9,768 nucleotides of DNA from Oscillospiraceae bacterium (GCA_031282225.1 JAITEC010000032.1:1-9768), one strand, 5' to 3'. Counted from the first letter of the stretch, positions 1 through 7,860 are shown. Made by a program: numbers and translations. Notes: generated by a model from the letters alone, not told the origin.

Positions 1-2265
1 GCCATGATTTATCCGCGGTCGGTCGCATCCCTGACCCCGCTGCGCCAATTGATGGACAACATTCAGTCGTTCATCGTTGTGGGTTTCTTTCTCGGGGTGA
101 TCGTCCTTTTCCACCGGGCGATATTTGAGAGGGAGCAGCGCAAGGTGGTAGCTGCCGGCGGCAGGATCGCCAAGCAGGACAAGCTGCTGCGCATGGTGAA
201 CGATTCCGCCGTGCTCCTGCTCTCGTCCGACACGGATAGGTTCATTGAGGTTTTAAATGACAGCATGGAGATGATCGCGCGGACCGTCGGTGTTGACCGT
301 ATGTATATTTGGAAGAACAACACACGCGGCGGGGCACTCCATTACACCAAGATATTCGAGTGGGCGGACAACTCCGAATTGAAACGGGTAACCACGATGG
401 ATTTCGCGTATAGCGATACCCTTCCGGAGTGGGCGGAAAAGCTCTCTGCGGGGCGGTGCGTAAACGGCCCGATTCGCGGCCTTTCAGCGACAGAGCAAAA
501 GCGCCTTTCACCGTATGGTGTGCTGTCCATCCTCGTGGTGCCGGTTTTTTTGCAGCAGGAATTCTGGGGGTTCGTCAGCTTCGACGACTGCAGCAACGAA
601 CGCGAGTTTTCGGCGAACGAGGAAAATATCTTGAGGTCGGGCAGCTTGCTGATGGTCAACGCGATCCTGCGCAACGAAATGACGCAAAACCTCATTTCCG
701 CGCGCGAGGGTGCGCTTTTGAGCGCGCAGGCCAAGAGCGAATTCCTCGCGAACATGAGCCACGAGATCCGCACTCCCATTAACGCCGTAGTCGGCATGAC
801 GTCCATTGGCAAATCGGCCTCCGATATTGAGCGAAAGGATTATTGCTTCGGGAAAATTGAGGACGCGTCCGCGCATCTTTTAGGCGTCATCAACGATATA
901 CTGGATATGTCCAAGATCGATGCGGGCAAGCTGGAACTGTCCTCCGTGGAATTCTCTTTTGAAAAGATGCTGCGGCGCGTGGTTAACGTGATAAATTTTC
1001 GAGTGGACGAAAAAAAGCAGAAGCTCACCGTGCGCCTCGACCGCAAGATCCCCTACGCCTTGATCGGCGACGACCAGCGGCTGTCGCAGGTGATCGCGAA
1101 CCTGCTGTCCAACGCCGTGAAATTCACGCCGGAATACGGCACCGTCCGCGTCGATACGCGCCTCGTAAATGAAGAGGGCGGCCATTGCACGATCAGGATA
1201 GACGTGACCGATTCCGGCATAGGCATCAGCGAGGAACAGCAGGCACGCCTGTTCAGCTCCTTCGTCCAAGCGGAAAGCGACACCTCGCGGAAATACGGCG
1301 GCACCGGACTGGGGCTGGCTATCTCAAAAAGCATAGTCGAAATGATGGGAGGGCAAATATCCGTCCACTCTGAGCTCGGCCGCGGTTCCACGTTCTCCTT
1401 TACTGTCCAGCTTGAGCGCGGCGCGGAAGATACGAGCGGCGCAGCGCGCCCGGACATCCGCTGGGACAGCATCCGCGTGCTTTTGGTAGACGACGAACAG
1501 GATATGCGCGAGCATTTCACGGAGATAGCGCAGCACATCGGTTTTCGCTGCGACGCCGCCTCCGACGGGGACGGCGCGCTGCGCGCGATCAATGAAAACG
1601 GCGCCTACGACCTGTACTTCGTGGATCTGCGAATGCCCGGCATGAGCGGGATAGAGCTCACGCGCCGAATCAAGGAGAACGATGCGGGTCACGCCATCGT
1701 CATCATGATATCCGCGACGGAATGGAACACTATTGAGTCCGAGGCGAAGGGCGCGGGCGTGGACATGTTCCTGCCAAAGCCCATTTTCCCGTCCGCTATA
1801 ACCGATTGCATCAACGAATGCCTGGGACTCTCCGGCACCATGTCGCCGGAGGCGCGGGCCGAGGCGGCGGCAGACAACTTTACGGGATACCGCGTACTCT
1901 TGGCCGAGGACGTGGAGATCAACCGCGAGATTGTGCTGGCGCTGCTTGAACCTACGGGTATTGCCGTCGATTGCGCGGAAAACGGAGCCGAGGCGGTAGA
2001 GATGTTCGGCGCGGCTCCCGCGCGCTACGACATGATATTCATGGACGTGCAGATGCCGGAGATGGACGGCTACACCGCCACGCGCCACATCCGCGCCGCA
2101 GGTCTGCCGGGCGCTAAGAGCGTGCCAATAATCGCCATGACGGCCAACGTATTCCGCGAGGATGTGGAAAAATGCCTCGAGGCCGGCATGAACGACCACG
2201 TGGGCAAGCCCCTGGACTTCAACGAGGTGCTCGACAAGCTGCGCCGGTATCTGCCGGCGCGATGA
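1..2265 (+). CDS. Hybrid sensor histidine kinase with two C-terminal receiver domains (5' partial)
   Basis: Membrane sensor kinase expected to autophosphorylate on His and pass phosphate to its own receivers. The frame is open to the left edge, so the true start is probably outside; residue numbers count from the ATG at 4. One transmembrane segment lies at about residues 21-38. A GAF-like region follows (about 70-225). The HisKA domain carries the H-box MSHEIRTP with the phospho-acceptor at His253. The HATPase_c domain (about 355-475) has an N-box near NLLSNAVKFTP, a G1 box DSGIGIS and a G2 box GGTGLGLAIS. Receiver 1 has the acidic pair in LLVDDE, acceptor Asp541 in VDLRMPG, and Ser and Lys in ISATE and PKP. 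Receiver 2 has AEDVEIN, acceptor Asp681 in MDVQMPEMDG, and MTA and GKP. Both receivers look functional. No Hpt domain is present, so a separate Hpt protein may be needed. The ligand is unknown. Ile codons are mainly ATC, unlike the genes that follow. Confidence 0.95.
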   Translation, partial: AMIYPRSVASLTPLRQLMDNIQSFIVVGFFLGVIVLFHRAIFEREQRKVVAAGGRIAKQDKLLRMVNDSAVLLLSSDTDRFIEVLNDSMEMIARTVGVDRMYIWKNNTRGGALHYTKIFEWADNSELKRVTTMDFAYSDTLPEWAEKLSAGRCVNGPIRGLSATEQKRLSPYGVLSILVVPVFLQQEFWGFVSFDDCSNEREFSANEENILRSGSLLMVNAILRNEMTQNLISAREGALLSAQAKSEFLANMSHEIRTPINAVVGMTSIGKSASDIERKDYCFGKIEDASAHLLGVINDILDMSKIDAGKLELSSVEFSFEKMLRRVVNVINFRVDEKKQKLTVRLDRKIPYALIGDDQRLSQVIANLLSNAVKFTPEYGTVRVDTRLVNEEGGHCTIRIDVTDSGIGISEEQQARLFSSFVQAESDTSRKYGGTGLGLAISKSIVEMMGGQISVHSELGRGSTFSFTVQLERGAEDTSGAARPDIRWDSIRVLLVDDEQDMREHFTEIAQHIGFRCDAASDGDGALRAINENGAYDLYFVDLRMPGMSGIELTRRIKENDAGHAIVIMISATEWNTIESEAKGAGVDMFLPKPIFPSAITDCINECLGLSGTMSPEARAEAAADNFTGYRVLLAEDVEINREIVLALLEPTGIAVDCAENGAEAVEMFGAAPARYDMIFMDVQMPEMDGYTATRHIRAAGLPGAKSVPIIAMTANVFREDVEKCLEAGMNDHVGKPLDFNEVLDKLRRYLPAR

Positions 2266-2292
2266 ACAAAGTTTGCAAATCGGCGGCGGGCG

Positions 2293-2301
2293 TGGTAGAC
2301 T
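2293..2301 (+). promoter_or_regulatory. Possible extended -10 promoter before the ACT-domain gene
   Basis: TGG followed by TAGACT (4 of 6 matches to TATAAT) forms an extended -10 at 2293-2301. TTGCAA at 2273-2278 (4 of 6 to TTGACA) lies 17 nt upstream as a candidate -35. It sits in the 83-nt gap after the histidine kinase stop, where a promoter for the seven-gene run would be expected. Both boxes are imperfect, so this is only a candidate. Confidence 0.28.
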
Positions 2302-2319
2302 TGCACGGTCATAAATACA

Positions 2320-2332
2320 GCGCCTGTGGCGC
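2320..2332 (+). other. Small GC hairpin just upstream of the ACT-gene ribosome binding site
   Basis: GCGCC-TGT-GGCGC forms a perfect 5-bp stem with a 3-nt loop. It ends 3 nt before the GGAGGG ribosome binding site at 2336. It has no T-run, so it is not an intrinsic terminator. In the leader mRNA it could modestly affect ribosome access, but short GC hairpins arise by chance in GC-rich DNA. Confidence 0.3.
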
Positions 2333-2335
2333 GGC

Positions 2336-2341
2336 GGAGGG
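2336..2341 (+). promoter_or_regulatory. Ribosome binding site fixing the GTG start at 2349
   Basis: GGAGGG lies 7 nt before GTG at 2349. The same frame is open from 2172, overlapping the kinase, but only this GTG has a good Shine-Dalgarno and gives a product that begins exactly at the first beta strand of the ACT fold. This fixes a 90-residue protein. Confidence 0.8.
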
Positions 2342-2348
2342 ATTTGCG

Positions 2349-2621
2349 GTGAGAGCTATTGTCACAGTCATAGGGAGGGATCGCGTGGGGATAATCGCGG
2401 GCGTGTGCGCACAGCTGGCGGACGCGAACGTGAATATACTTGATATCAGCCAGACTATATTGCATGAGTATTTTACAATGATAATGCTCGTCGATGTCTC
2501 GGGCTGCCCGGTGCCGTTTAGCGAGCTTGCAATGGCGCTGGGCGAGAACGGCGAGCGCATGGGCGTGTCCGTGCGCATCCAGCGCGAGGACATCTTCGAG
2601 GCCATGCACAGGCTAGATTGA
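2349..2621 (+). CDS. ACT domain-containing protein (UPF0237 family)
   Basis: A 90-residue protein that is a single ACT domain, the usual length for UPF0237. The N-terminus ([17 protein letters not shown], residues 3-19) is the typical first strand and ligand loop of ACT domains, followed by an [11 protein letters not shown] segment. The C-terminal half (residues 60-90) is helical and charged. ACT domains usually bind amino acids or other small ligands and act as regulatory modules or subunits; no ligand is established for this family that I know of. The gene is 20 nt upstream of the UPF0210 gene. The two families are a well-known conserved pair in bacteria, which suggests that the ACT protein is a regulatory partner of the larger protein (inference). 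A GTG start is chosen because of the GGAGGG at 2336-2341. Probably cytoplasmic, as there is no signal peptide. Confidence 0.93.
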   Translation: MRAIVTVIGRDRVGIIAGVCAQLADANVNILDISQTILHEYFTMIMLVDVSGCPVPFSELAMALGENGERMGVSVRIQREDIFEAMHRLD

Positions 2622-2641
2622 TTTACGCGCCGGAGGTTTTT

Positions 2642-4000
2642 ATGCTCAATTCCCATGAAATATTGCAGACTATCGAGATGATAGATCAGCAGCACCTTGA
2701 CATACGCACGATTACAATGGGCATCTCGCTGCGCGACTGCGCCGGGCAGGACATAGCGGGCACGTGCTCGAGGATTTACGACAAGATAACCGACAAGGCG
2801 CGCGACCTCGTGAGGGTCGGATGCGAGATAGAGAGCGAGTTCGGCATACCCATAGTGAATAAACGCATATCCGTGACGCCTATCGCCATCGTGGCGGAGA
2901 GCGCGCGGACGGAAGACTACGCCCCGATCGCCGAGGCCATGGACGCGGCTGCCGAGGCAGTGGGCGTGAACTTTATCGGGGGCTACTCCGCCCTCGTCCA
3001 CAAGGGGTTCACGCGCGGCGACAGGAAACTGATAGACTCCATCCCCTATGCGCTGTCTAAGACGCGGCGCGTGTGTTCGTCCGTAAACGTGGCGACGACA
3101 AGAGCCGGAATAAATATGGACGCCGTCGCGCTCATGGGCACTGTCGTCAAAGAGTGTGCCGAGCGGACGGCGGCGGACGGCGGGTCGGCGTGCGCCAGGC
3201 TCGTCGTCTTTGCCAATGCGGTAGAGGACAACCCCTTCATGGCTGGCGCGTTCCACGGCACGGGCGAGCCGGAGTGCGTGATAAACGTAGGCGTCTCGGG
3301 TCCGGGCGCGGTGGCACAGGCGCTCCGCAGCGCGGCGGGCAAACCGTTCGACATCGTGGCGGAAACCATAAAGGCAGCCGCGTTCCGCGTGACGCGCGCC
3401 GGCCAACTCGTGGCGCAGGAGGCCTCGCGCAGGCTGGGCGCCCCCTTCGGCATCGTAGACCTCTCGCTCGCGCCTACGCCCGCAGCGGGCGACAGCGTTG
3501 CTGACATACTGCGCGGCATGGGGCTGTCCCATGTCGGCACGCACGGCACGACGGCGGCGCTGGCGCTGTTGAACGATGCCGTAAAGAAGGGCGGAATAAT
3601 GGCCTCCGGACACGTGGGCGGCCTTTCGGGAGCGTTTATACCCGTCTCGGAGGATGCCGGAATGATAGAGGCGGCCAGAAACGGTTCTCTCGCCATAGAA
3701 AAGCTGGAAGCCATGACCTGCGTGTGTTCGGTTGGGCTCGATATGATAGCCGTACCCGGCGACACGCCGGCATCCGCGATATCCGCCATAATTGCGGACG
3801 AGGCGGCTATAGGAGTCATGAACAACAAGACGACGGCCGTACGCATAATACCCGCGCCCGGCAAGTCCGTAGGCGACGAGATATCTTTCGGCGGATTGCT
3901 CGGCACGGCCCCCGTCATGCGATGCAGCCCGGGCGACAGCTCGCAGTTCATTGCCAGGGGCGGCCGCATTCCCGCCCCCGTGCACAGCCTCAGAAACTAA
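2642..4000 (+). CDS. UPF0210 / DUF711 (PFL-like) family protein
   Basis: A 452-residue protein, the usual full length for UPF0210. It starts with the family's hallmark N-terminus ([14 protein letters not shown]), and GGAGG at 2632-2636, 5 nt before the ATG, supports this start over an upstream in-frame start at 2618. It is glycine- and alanine-rich, with conserved-looking blocks such as [20 protein letters not shown] and [12 protein letters not shown], and a C-terminal stretch [12 protein letters not shown]. No signal peptide or membrane segment is evident. The family is described as related in fold to pyruvate formate-lyase-type proteins, but I know of no established reaction and see no basis to call it a glycyl-radical enzyme. 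It is tightly linked to the upstream ACT gene, and the next gene (Nnr) begins 15 nt after its stop, so co-transcription is likely. By my count Ile codons are about 25 ATA to 9-10 ATC. Confidence 0.94.
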   Translation: MLNSHEILQTIEMIDQQHLDIRTITMGISLRDCAGQDIAGTCSRIYDKITDKARDLVRVGCEIESEFGIPIVNKRISVTPIAIVAESARTEDYAPIAEAMDAAAEAVGVNFIGGYSALVHKGFTRGDRKLIDSIPYALSKTRRVCSSVNVATTRAGINMDAVALMGTVVKECAERTAADGGSACARLVVFANAVEDNPFMAGAFHGTGEPECVINVGVSGPGAVAQALRSAAGKPFDIVAETIKAAAFRVTRAGQLVAQEASRRLGAPFGIVDLSLAPTPAAGDSVADILRGMGLSHVGTHGTTAALALLNDAVKKGGIMASGHVGGLSGAFIPVSEDAGMIEAARNGSLAIEKLEAMTCVCSVGLDMIAVPGDTPASAISAIIADEAAIGVMNNKTTAVRIIPAPGKSVGDEISFGGLLGTAPVMRCSPGDSSQFIARGGRIPAPVHSLRN

Positions 4001-4015
4001 AGGGGATGGTATTGC

Positions 4016-5569
4016 ATGAAACTCGCCGGTTGTGCCCTCTCGCGCGAACTGGACAGGTACGCCATAGACGAACTCGGCATTGACTCCGTCGAGTTGATGG
4101 CGAGGGCCGGCGAACATGTTGCGGCGGCGGCGCTCGACTTACTGCCGTCCGGCGGCAGGCGCGCCGCTGTCATCTGTGGTTCGGGCAATAACGGGGGCGA
4201 CGGCATGGCGGCCGCCGCCGGCCTGCTCCGGCGCGGCATCGAAACGCGCGTGTTCCTTGTGGCGCCGCGCGGGAAGATGACATCCGACACGGCGGAGATG
4301 GAGCGGAGACTGCGCGAACTCGGCGCCCGCGCGGAAGAACTTGACGGCAGCCCCGGCGCGCGCGAATACATCTTGTCGTGCGGCGTAATAATAGACGCGA
4401 TTTTCGGAATCGGCCTGAGAGCAGAGCTGTCGGGTCGCGCCCTGTCCGCCGCGCAACTCATCAACTCGTCAGAGGCTGGCATTGTATCCGCCGATATACC
4501 GTCCGGCGTCTCCGCCGACACTGGCAGCGTGCCTGGCACCGCCGTGAGAGCGGATATAACCGTGACGTTTACGCTGGCCAAACCGGGGCATTACCTCCCA
4601 CCGGGCTGCACCTATTGCGGCGACGTGCGCGTCCGGGACATAGGCATCCCGGACGATGTGGCGCGCTCGGCAGCTACCGCCCTGTTCACTGTGGAAGAGG
4701 AGGACATAACCCTGCCCGCCAGGGAACGCGTCTCCCACAAAGGCGATTACGGGCGGGACTTGATATTTGCCGGCAGCGTCGGATACACGGGCGCTCCCGT
4801 GCTCGCGGCGCGTGCCGCCACGCGTCTCGGCGCGGGGCTCGTGTGCGTTGGCGTGCCGCAGACCGTCTACGGCATCGTCGCGGCAAAATGCGAGGGCGAA
4901 ATGGCTTTTCCGCTCCCGTGCGGACGCGACGGCGACCTGTCGGAGGAGGCGGCGGACTTGCTGCAATCGCGCATGGAGCGGTGCGACGCCGTTCTCATAG
5001 GCCCCGGTCTCGGGACAGGCGAAAAGACCCGGAAGATAGTCCTCCGTCTCATATCTGAATCACGAAAACCACTGATTTTAGACGCGGATGGCATAAACGC
5101 CCTGTCCGGAAACATAGATATATTGAAGGGCGCCACCTGCCCCGTGATACTCACGCCTCACGACGGCGAATTCGGCAGGCTGACCGGCGGAGAGGGTTCG
5201 GGCGGCCGATTAGCCGCCGCTCAGGATTTCGCCGTCAAAAACGGGTGCATACTCGTATTAAAGGGTTACCGCACTATTACGGCCATGCCGGACGGCACCG
5301 CTTACATTAACACCACGGGCGGCCCCGCGCTCGCCAAGGGCGGCTCGGGCGACATACTCGCGGGCATGATACTGGCGCTCGCCGGACAGGGATTCCCTCT
5401 CAAAGACTCCGTTTTGGCCGCCGTGTACCTCCACGGACTGGCCGGCGACATATGCGAGCGGCAATATGGCCAGTACAGCGTCGCCGCAGGCGAAATAATC
5501 GACGCGCTGCCCGCAGCGGTAATGCGAGTAACAGCAAAACGCAGTGAAGAAGGAGCGGCAAATGCGTGA
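4016..5569 (+). CDS. nnr: Bifunctional NAD(P)HX epimerase / ADP-dependent NAD(P)HX dehydratase
   Basis: Repairs hydrated, inactive NADH and NADPH (NADHX, NADPHX). The N-terminal epimerase interconverts the R and S forms, and the C-terminal kinase-like dehydratase restores the cofactor using ADP. The 517 residues match the fused YjeF/Nnr architecture. The N-domain (about 1-205) has the Rossmann-like signature CGSGNNGGDG at residues 54-63 and the later SADIPSGV block. The C-domain (about 220-510) is ribokinase-like, with AGSVGYTGAPVLAARAA, LILDADGINALSG, ILTPHDGEFGRL and the nucleotide/catalytic motif AKGGSGDILAG, where the conserved Asp is residue 446. The ATG at 4016 follows AAAGGGGATGG. It is cytoplasmic by lack of signal. 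Its 3' end overlaps the lipoprotein start by 8 nt. In many Clostridia it sits in the same place, upstream of a lipoprotein and alr, usually with acpS in front; acpS is replaced here by the UPF0237/UPF0210 pair. Confidence 0.96.
   Translation: MKLAGCALSRELDRYAIDELGIDSVELMARAGEHVAAAALDLLPSGGRRAAVICGSGNNGGDGMAAAAGLLRRGIETRVFLVAPRGKMTSDTAEMERRLRELGARAEELDGSPGAREYILSCGVIIDAIFGIGLRAELSGRALSAAQLINSSEAGIVSADIPSGVSADTGSVPGTAVRADITVTFTLAKPGHYLPPGCTYCGDVRVRDIGIPDDVARSAATALFTVEEEDITLPARERVSHKGDYGRDLIFAGSVGYTGAPVLAARAATRLGAGLVCVGVPQTVYGIVAAKCEGEMAFPLPCGRDGDLSEEAADLLQSRMERCDAVLIGPGLGTGEKTRKIVLRLISESRKPLILDADGINALSGNIDILKGATCPVILTPHDGEFGRLTGGEGSGGRLAAAQDFAVKNGCILVLKGYRTITAMPDGTAYINTTGGPALAKGGSGDILAGMILALAGQGFPLKDSVLAAVYLHGLAGDICERQYGQYSVAAGEIIDALPAAVMRVTAKRSEEGAANA
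5550..5555 (+). promoter_or_regulatory. Ribosome binding site for the lipoprotein gene, inside the nnr coding end
   Basis: AAGGAG lies 6 nt before the ATG at 5562, within the last codons of nnr. It favours 5562 over the in-frame GTG at 5544, which overlaps this site and lacks its own. The 8-nt overlap of the two genes suggests translational coupling. Confidence 0.7.
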
Positions 5570-6161
5570 GAGCACCATGCGCACAATGGCGCGCGCGATA
5601 CGCATAATACCGATAGCGGCAGCCGCGCTGGCGCTATTGGTCTCGTGTTCGCAGCGCGCCGCACTGGAAGATCTGGAAGCGAATATAAGAGATAGCCTCA
5701 GGGGCGCGGAAGGCATTGAGGCCACGGCAAACATTACCGCCGATTACGGGGACGATGTGTTCGATTTTACGGTGAAATACATCGGAACGGCGGACATGGG
5801 TACCGTGGAAATCCTAGAGCCCGATATTGTGGCGGGAGTAGTGGCAAAAGTCACGTTCCCAGAGTGCTACCTGGAATACGACGGCGCCTCGGTGGAATCC
5901 GGCCCGCTCACGGGCGACGGGCTGTCCCCTGTCCAAGCGCTGCCCGTATTGCTGGGACAGTGGACGGACGGGTACGCCGAAATCATGAGTTCCGAGCGCG
6001 TCGGCAGCGCGGACGCGCTCGCGATCGAGACGCGGATAACCGATACGGCCTCGCAAAAAACGTGGTTTAACTCCGAGACGCTGCTGCCCGTGCGCTCCGA
6101 GATATACGACATGGGCAAAATGGTCGTCTCATGTACTGTGGAGAGCATTCTTATCCGGTGA
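5562..6161 (+). CDS. Lipoprotein, GerS/YdcC-like (LolA-like fold) by context
   Basis: A 199-residue predicted lipoprotein. Basic residues (Arg7, 11, 14) precede a hydrophobic segment (about 15-27) ending in the lipobox LLVSC, giving lipidated Cys29. The remainder alternates polar and hydrophobic residues with many short predicted strands, consistent with a LolA/LppX-like beta sheet; this is a visual judgement. The position directly before alr matches B. subtilis ydcC (a sporulation lipoprotein) and C. difficile gerS, which sits with alr2 and is needed with CwlD for muramic-delta-lactam in spore cortex. The length is close to GerS and shorter than YdcC. Function in sporulation or germination is inferred from context, since overall similarity cannot be measured by eye. 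The ATG at 5562 has AAGGAG 6 nt upstream and overlaps the nnr stop by 8 nt. Alternative: a generic outer-membrane-carrier-like lipoprotein with another envelope role. Confidence 0.82.
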   Translation: MRESTMRTMARAIRIIPIAAAALALLVSCSQRAALEDLEANIRDSLRGAEGIEATANITADYGDDVFDFTVKYIGTADMGTVEILEPDIVAGVVAKVTFPECYLEYDGASVESGPLTGDGLSPVQALPVLLGQWTDGYAEIMSSERVGSADALAIETRITDTASQKTWFNSETLLPVRSEIYDMGKMVVSCTVESILIR

Positions 6162-6213
6162 TATCCAAATGCCGATTCTTTTCACCGGAGATGAAAGCGA
6201 CGGGGGTATTTCA

Positions 6214-7362
6214 ATGCCGGACATCATTACTAAAGAAACGGCGCGTACATGGGCCGAGGTCGATATGGGTGCCATTGCGCACAATTACACTGCAATAAGG
6301 GGATTGCTGGGAGGCGGAGCGCGTTTCCTCGGCGTTGTCAAGGCAGACGCATACGGCCACGGCGCCGTACCCGTGGCTCGCGAGCTGGTACGCCTGGGCT
6401 GCGAATACCTGGGGGTGGCGTGCCTGTCGGAGGCAATAGCGCTCAGGGACGGCGGGATCCGCCTCCCCATACTCATATTGGGGCATACGCCCCCCGAGTA
6501 CACGCATCTGCTCACGGAATACAGCATAACACAGGCAGTTTGCGGACTCGGCGCCGCGCTCGGGTACTCCGAGAGGGCGCGCGGCGCCCTCCTCATGGCA
6601 CATATAAAGCTGGACACAGGCATGGGGCGCCTAGGGGACTGGGGCGCCTCGGAACTCGAACGCGCCCTGTCACTGCCGAACCTCAGCTATGAGGGGATAT
6701 TCACGCATTTCGCGCAATCGGAATCGGACGACGGCTCGTTCACGCAATCGCAGCTGCGCGCATTTCTCAGCCGCGCGGACGCTCTGCAAAAAAGCACGGG
6801 ACATAAATTCAATATCAGGCATTGCGCCAACAGTGCGGCTGTGATAAAATACCCGCAGTCGCACCTTGACATGATCCGCCCGGGCATTGCGCTCTACGGG
6901 TACTATCCCGGCAGGCCCGCAGTCATGCCCGCGCTCCGGCCGTCCATGAGCCTCCGTTCACGCGTCATGCAGGTGAAGAGGATAAAAAAGGGGGACACGG
7001 TGAGCTATGGCAGGCGGTACACGGCCGACAGCGAGCGAACCGTCGCCGTGCTGCCAATAGGGTACGCGGATGGGCTCCACAGATCCCTGTCGGGCAGGAT
7101 AGACGTGCTTGTAAACGGTAGGCGCGCGCCGCAAATCGGCACTATTTGCATGGACGCCTGCATGGCAGACGTCACAGGCATAGCGGGCGTAGCGGCCGGA
7201 AGCGTCGCCACGCTCATAGGTGCCGACGTTGACGGGCGGATATATGCCGACGAGCTCGCGAACTTGGCGGGGACGCTCTCGCACGAGATACTCACGTCAA
7301 TCTCGGGCAGGGTCCCCAGGATATATGTCGATTCAGGGGAGGGCTTTGACAGGGCTGTATAA
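6214..7362 (+). CDS. alr: Alanine racemase, PLP-dependent
   Basis: Interconverts L- and D-alanine, supplying D-Ala for peptidoglycan and, in spore formers, limiting premature L-Ala germination. The 382 residues are typical of the family. The N-terminal TIM barrel has the PLP lysine Lys43 in VVKADAYGHG and a preceding TWAEVDMGAIAHNY start block. The HIKLDTGMGRLG and RPGIALYG blocks follow. The C-terminal beta domain carries the second catalytic base Tyr265 in VSYGRRYTA, plus LPIGYADG and GTICMDACMADVT. The ATG at 6214 is chosen because a GGGGG run lies about 7 nt upstream and because the family usually begins shortly before TWAEVD. The frame also has an ATG at 6169 (15 more residues) with no clear ribosome binding site, though it would sit only 7 nt after the lipoprotein stop. 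Cytoplasmic and probably co-transcribed with the upstream genes. Confidence 0.97.
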   Translation: MPDIITKETARTWAEVDMGAIAHNYTAIRGLLGGGARFLGVVKADAYGHGAVPVARELVRLGCEYLGVACLSEAIALRDGGIRLPILILGHTPPEYTHLLTEYSITQAVCGLGAALGYSERARGALLMAHIKLDTGMGRLGDWGASELERALSLPNLSYEGIFTHFAQSESDDGSFTQSQLRAFLSRADALQKSTGHKFNIRHCANSAAVIKYPQSHLDMIRPGIALYGYYPGRPAVMPALRPSMSLRSRVMQVKRIKKGDTVSYGRRYTADSERTVAVLPIGYADGLHRSLSGRIDVLVNGRRAPQIGTICMDACMADVTGIAGVAAGSVATLIGADVDGRIYADELANLAGTLSHEILTSISGRVPRIYVDSGEGFDRAV

Positions 7363-7461
7363 ATAACGCAACTTTGAGACAAAATTATATCAGCCCGGCT
7401 ACATAGGCGCGCGGACGCAGCGGCAGCCGAGGCGAGTATGTTTTGTCGGGAAGTGAAGCTC
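7363..7461 (+). other. alr-mazF gap with no antitoxin gene
   Basis: This 99-nt stretch sits where B. subtilis and many Clostridia carry the MazE-type antitoxin gene (ndoAI, roughly 90 codons). No frame here can hold such a gene. The left part is AT-rich (7375-7390) and the right part GC-rich. CGGCT at 7396-7400 could pair weakly with AGCCG at 7425-7429. I see no credible promoter pair and no terminator. Confidence 0.7.
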
Positions 7462-7815
7462 GTGTTAGGCGGAGTGAAGAGGGGCGATATTTATTACGCT
7501 GATTTAAGTCCGGTGGTCGGCAGTGAACAGGGCGGCGTGAGGCCGGTATTGATAGTTCAAAACGATGTGGGCAACAAGCACAGCCCAACCGTGATCGCAG
7601 CGGCGATCACATCGCAGATAAACAAGGCGCGCCTGCCTACCCACATTGAGCTCGGCGGAGGCGACAGCGGGCTCGCGCGCGATTCCGTAGTGTTGCTCGA
7701 ACAGATAAGGACACTTGACAAACGCAGGCTGAAAGAACGCATGGGGCAGCTTGACGAGCGGACAATGTACGCCGTAAACAACGCCATAGCCGTCAGTTTC
7801 GGGTTGACCTACTGA
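7462..7815 (+). CDS. mazF: MazF/EndoA-type mRNA interferase (type II toxin)
   Basis: Sequence-specific endoribonuclease that cleaves mRNA. From GTG 7462 it is 117 residues, against about 116 for B. subtilis EndoA. It shares the N-terminal block [20 protein letters not shown] and the blocks [21 protein letters not shown] and [14 protein letters not shown]. Arg27 (VRPV) and Thr50 (AAIT) correspond to EndoA catalytic residues Arg25 and Thr48, so the enzyme looks active. Several in-frame starts exist: ATG 7438, GTG 7453, GTG 7462 and GTG 7474. I chose 7462 because GGGAAG lies about 8 nt upstream and the resulting length fits the family; this is uncertain. Its position after alr is the conserved Firmicute location. 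No mazE precedes it and the next gene is a secreted protein, so a cognate antitoxin is not in the window. The close similarity to EndoA favours a chromosomal housekeeping copy. Confidence 0.94.
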   Translation: MLGGVKRGDIYYADLSPVVGSEQGGVRPVLIVQNDVGNKHSPTVIAAAITSQINKARLPTHIELGGGDSGLARDSVVLLEQIRTLDKRRLKERMGQLDERTMYAVNNAIAVSFGLTY

Positions 7816-7846
7816 CGCGCGCGGCGCCGCCCCGCACGCAAACATC

Positions 7847-7852
7847 AGGAGG
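7847..7852 (+). promoter_or_regulatory. Strong ribosome binding site for a TTG start
   Basis: A perfect AGGAGG with 8 nt spacing to TTG at 7861. It decides the rare TTG start, which is followed at once by the basic n-region of the signal peptide. No ATG or GTG start nearby preserves that region. Confidence 0.8.
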
Positions 7853-7860
7853 ACAAAAGT

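Noticed and set aside
1324..2199. 291-residue minus-strand ORF
   Set aside because: Antisense to the conserved receiver domains of the histidine kinase; the sense strand has intact motifs throughout.
2309..4117. 602-residue minus-strand ORF
   Set aside because: It lies antisense to the UPF0210 gene and both its ends. Its translation is rich in His, Arg, Gly and Tyr runs without any domain, as expected for a mirror of GC-rich codons.
7346..7351. Perfect TTGACA as a -35 for mazF
   Set aside because: No -10 lies at 16-19 nt; the nearest TATAAA (7358-7363) is only 6 nt away. The hexamer is within codons for the end of alanine racemase.
7438..7461. ATG at 7438 as the mazF start
   Set aside because: It adds 8 residues not matching the family N-terminus and has only a weak GGCGAG close to the ATG; kept as an alternative, not the main call.
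7821..7830. GCGGCGCCGC palindrome as a terminator or operator after mazF
   Set aside because: A perfect palindrome but with no loop and no T-run, and GGCGCC is frequent in this GC-rich DNA.
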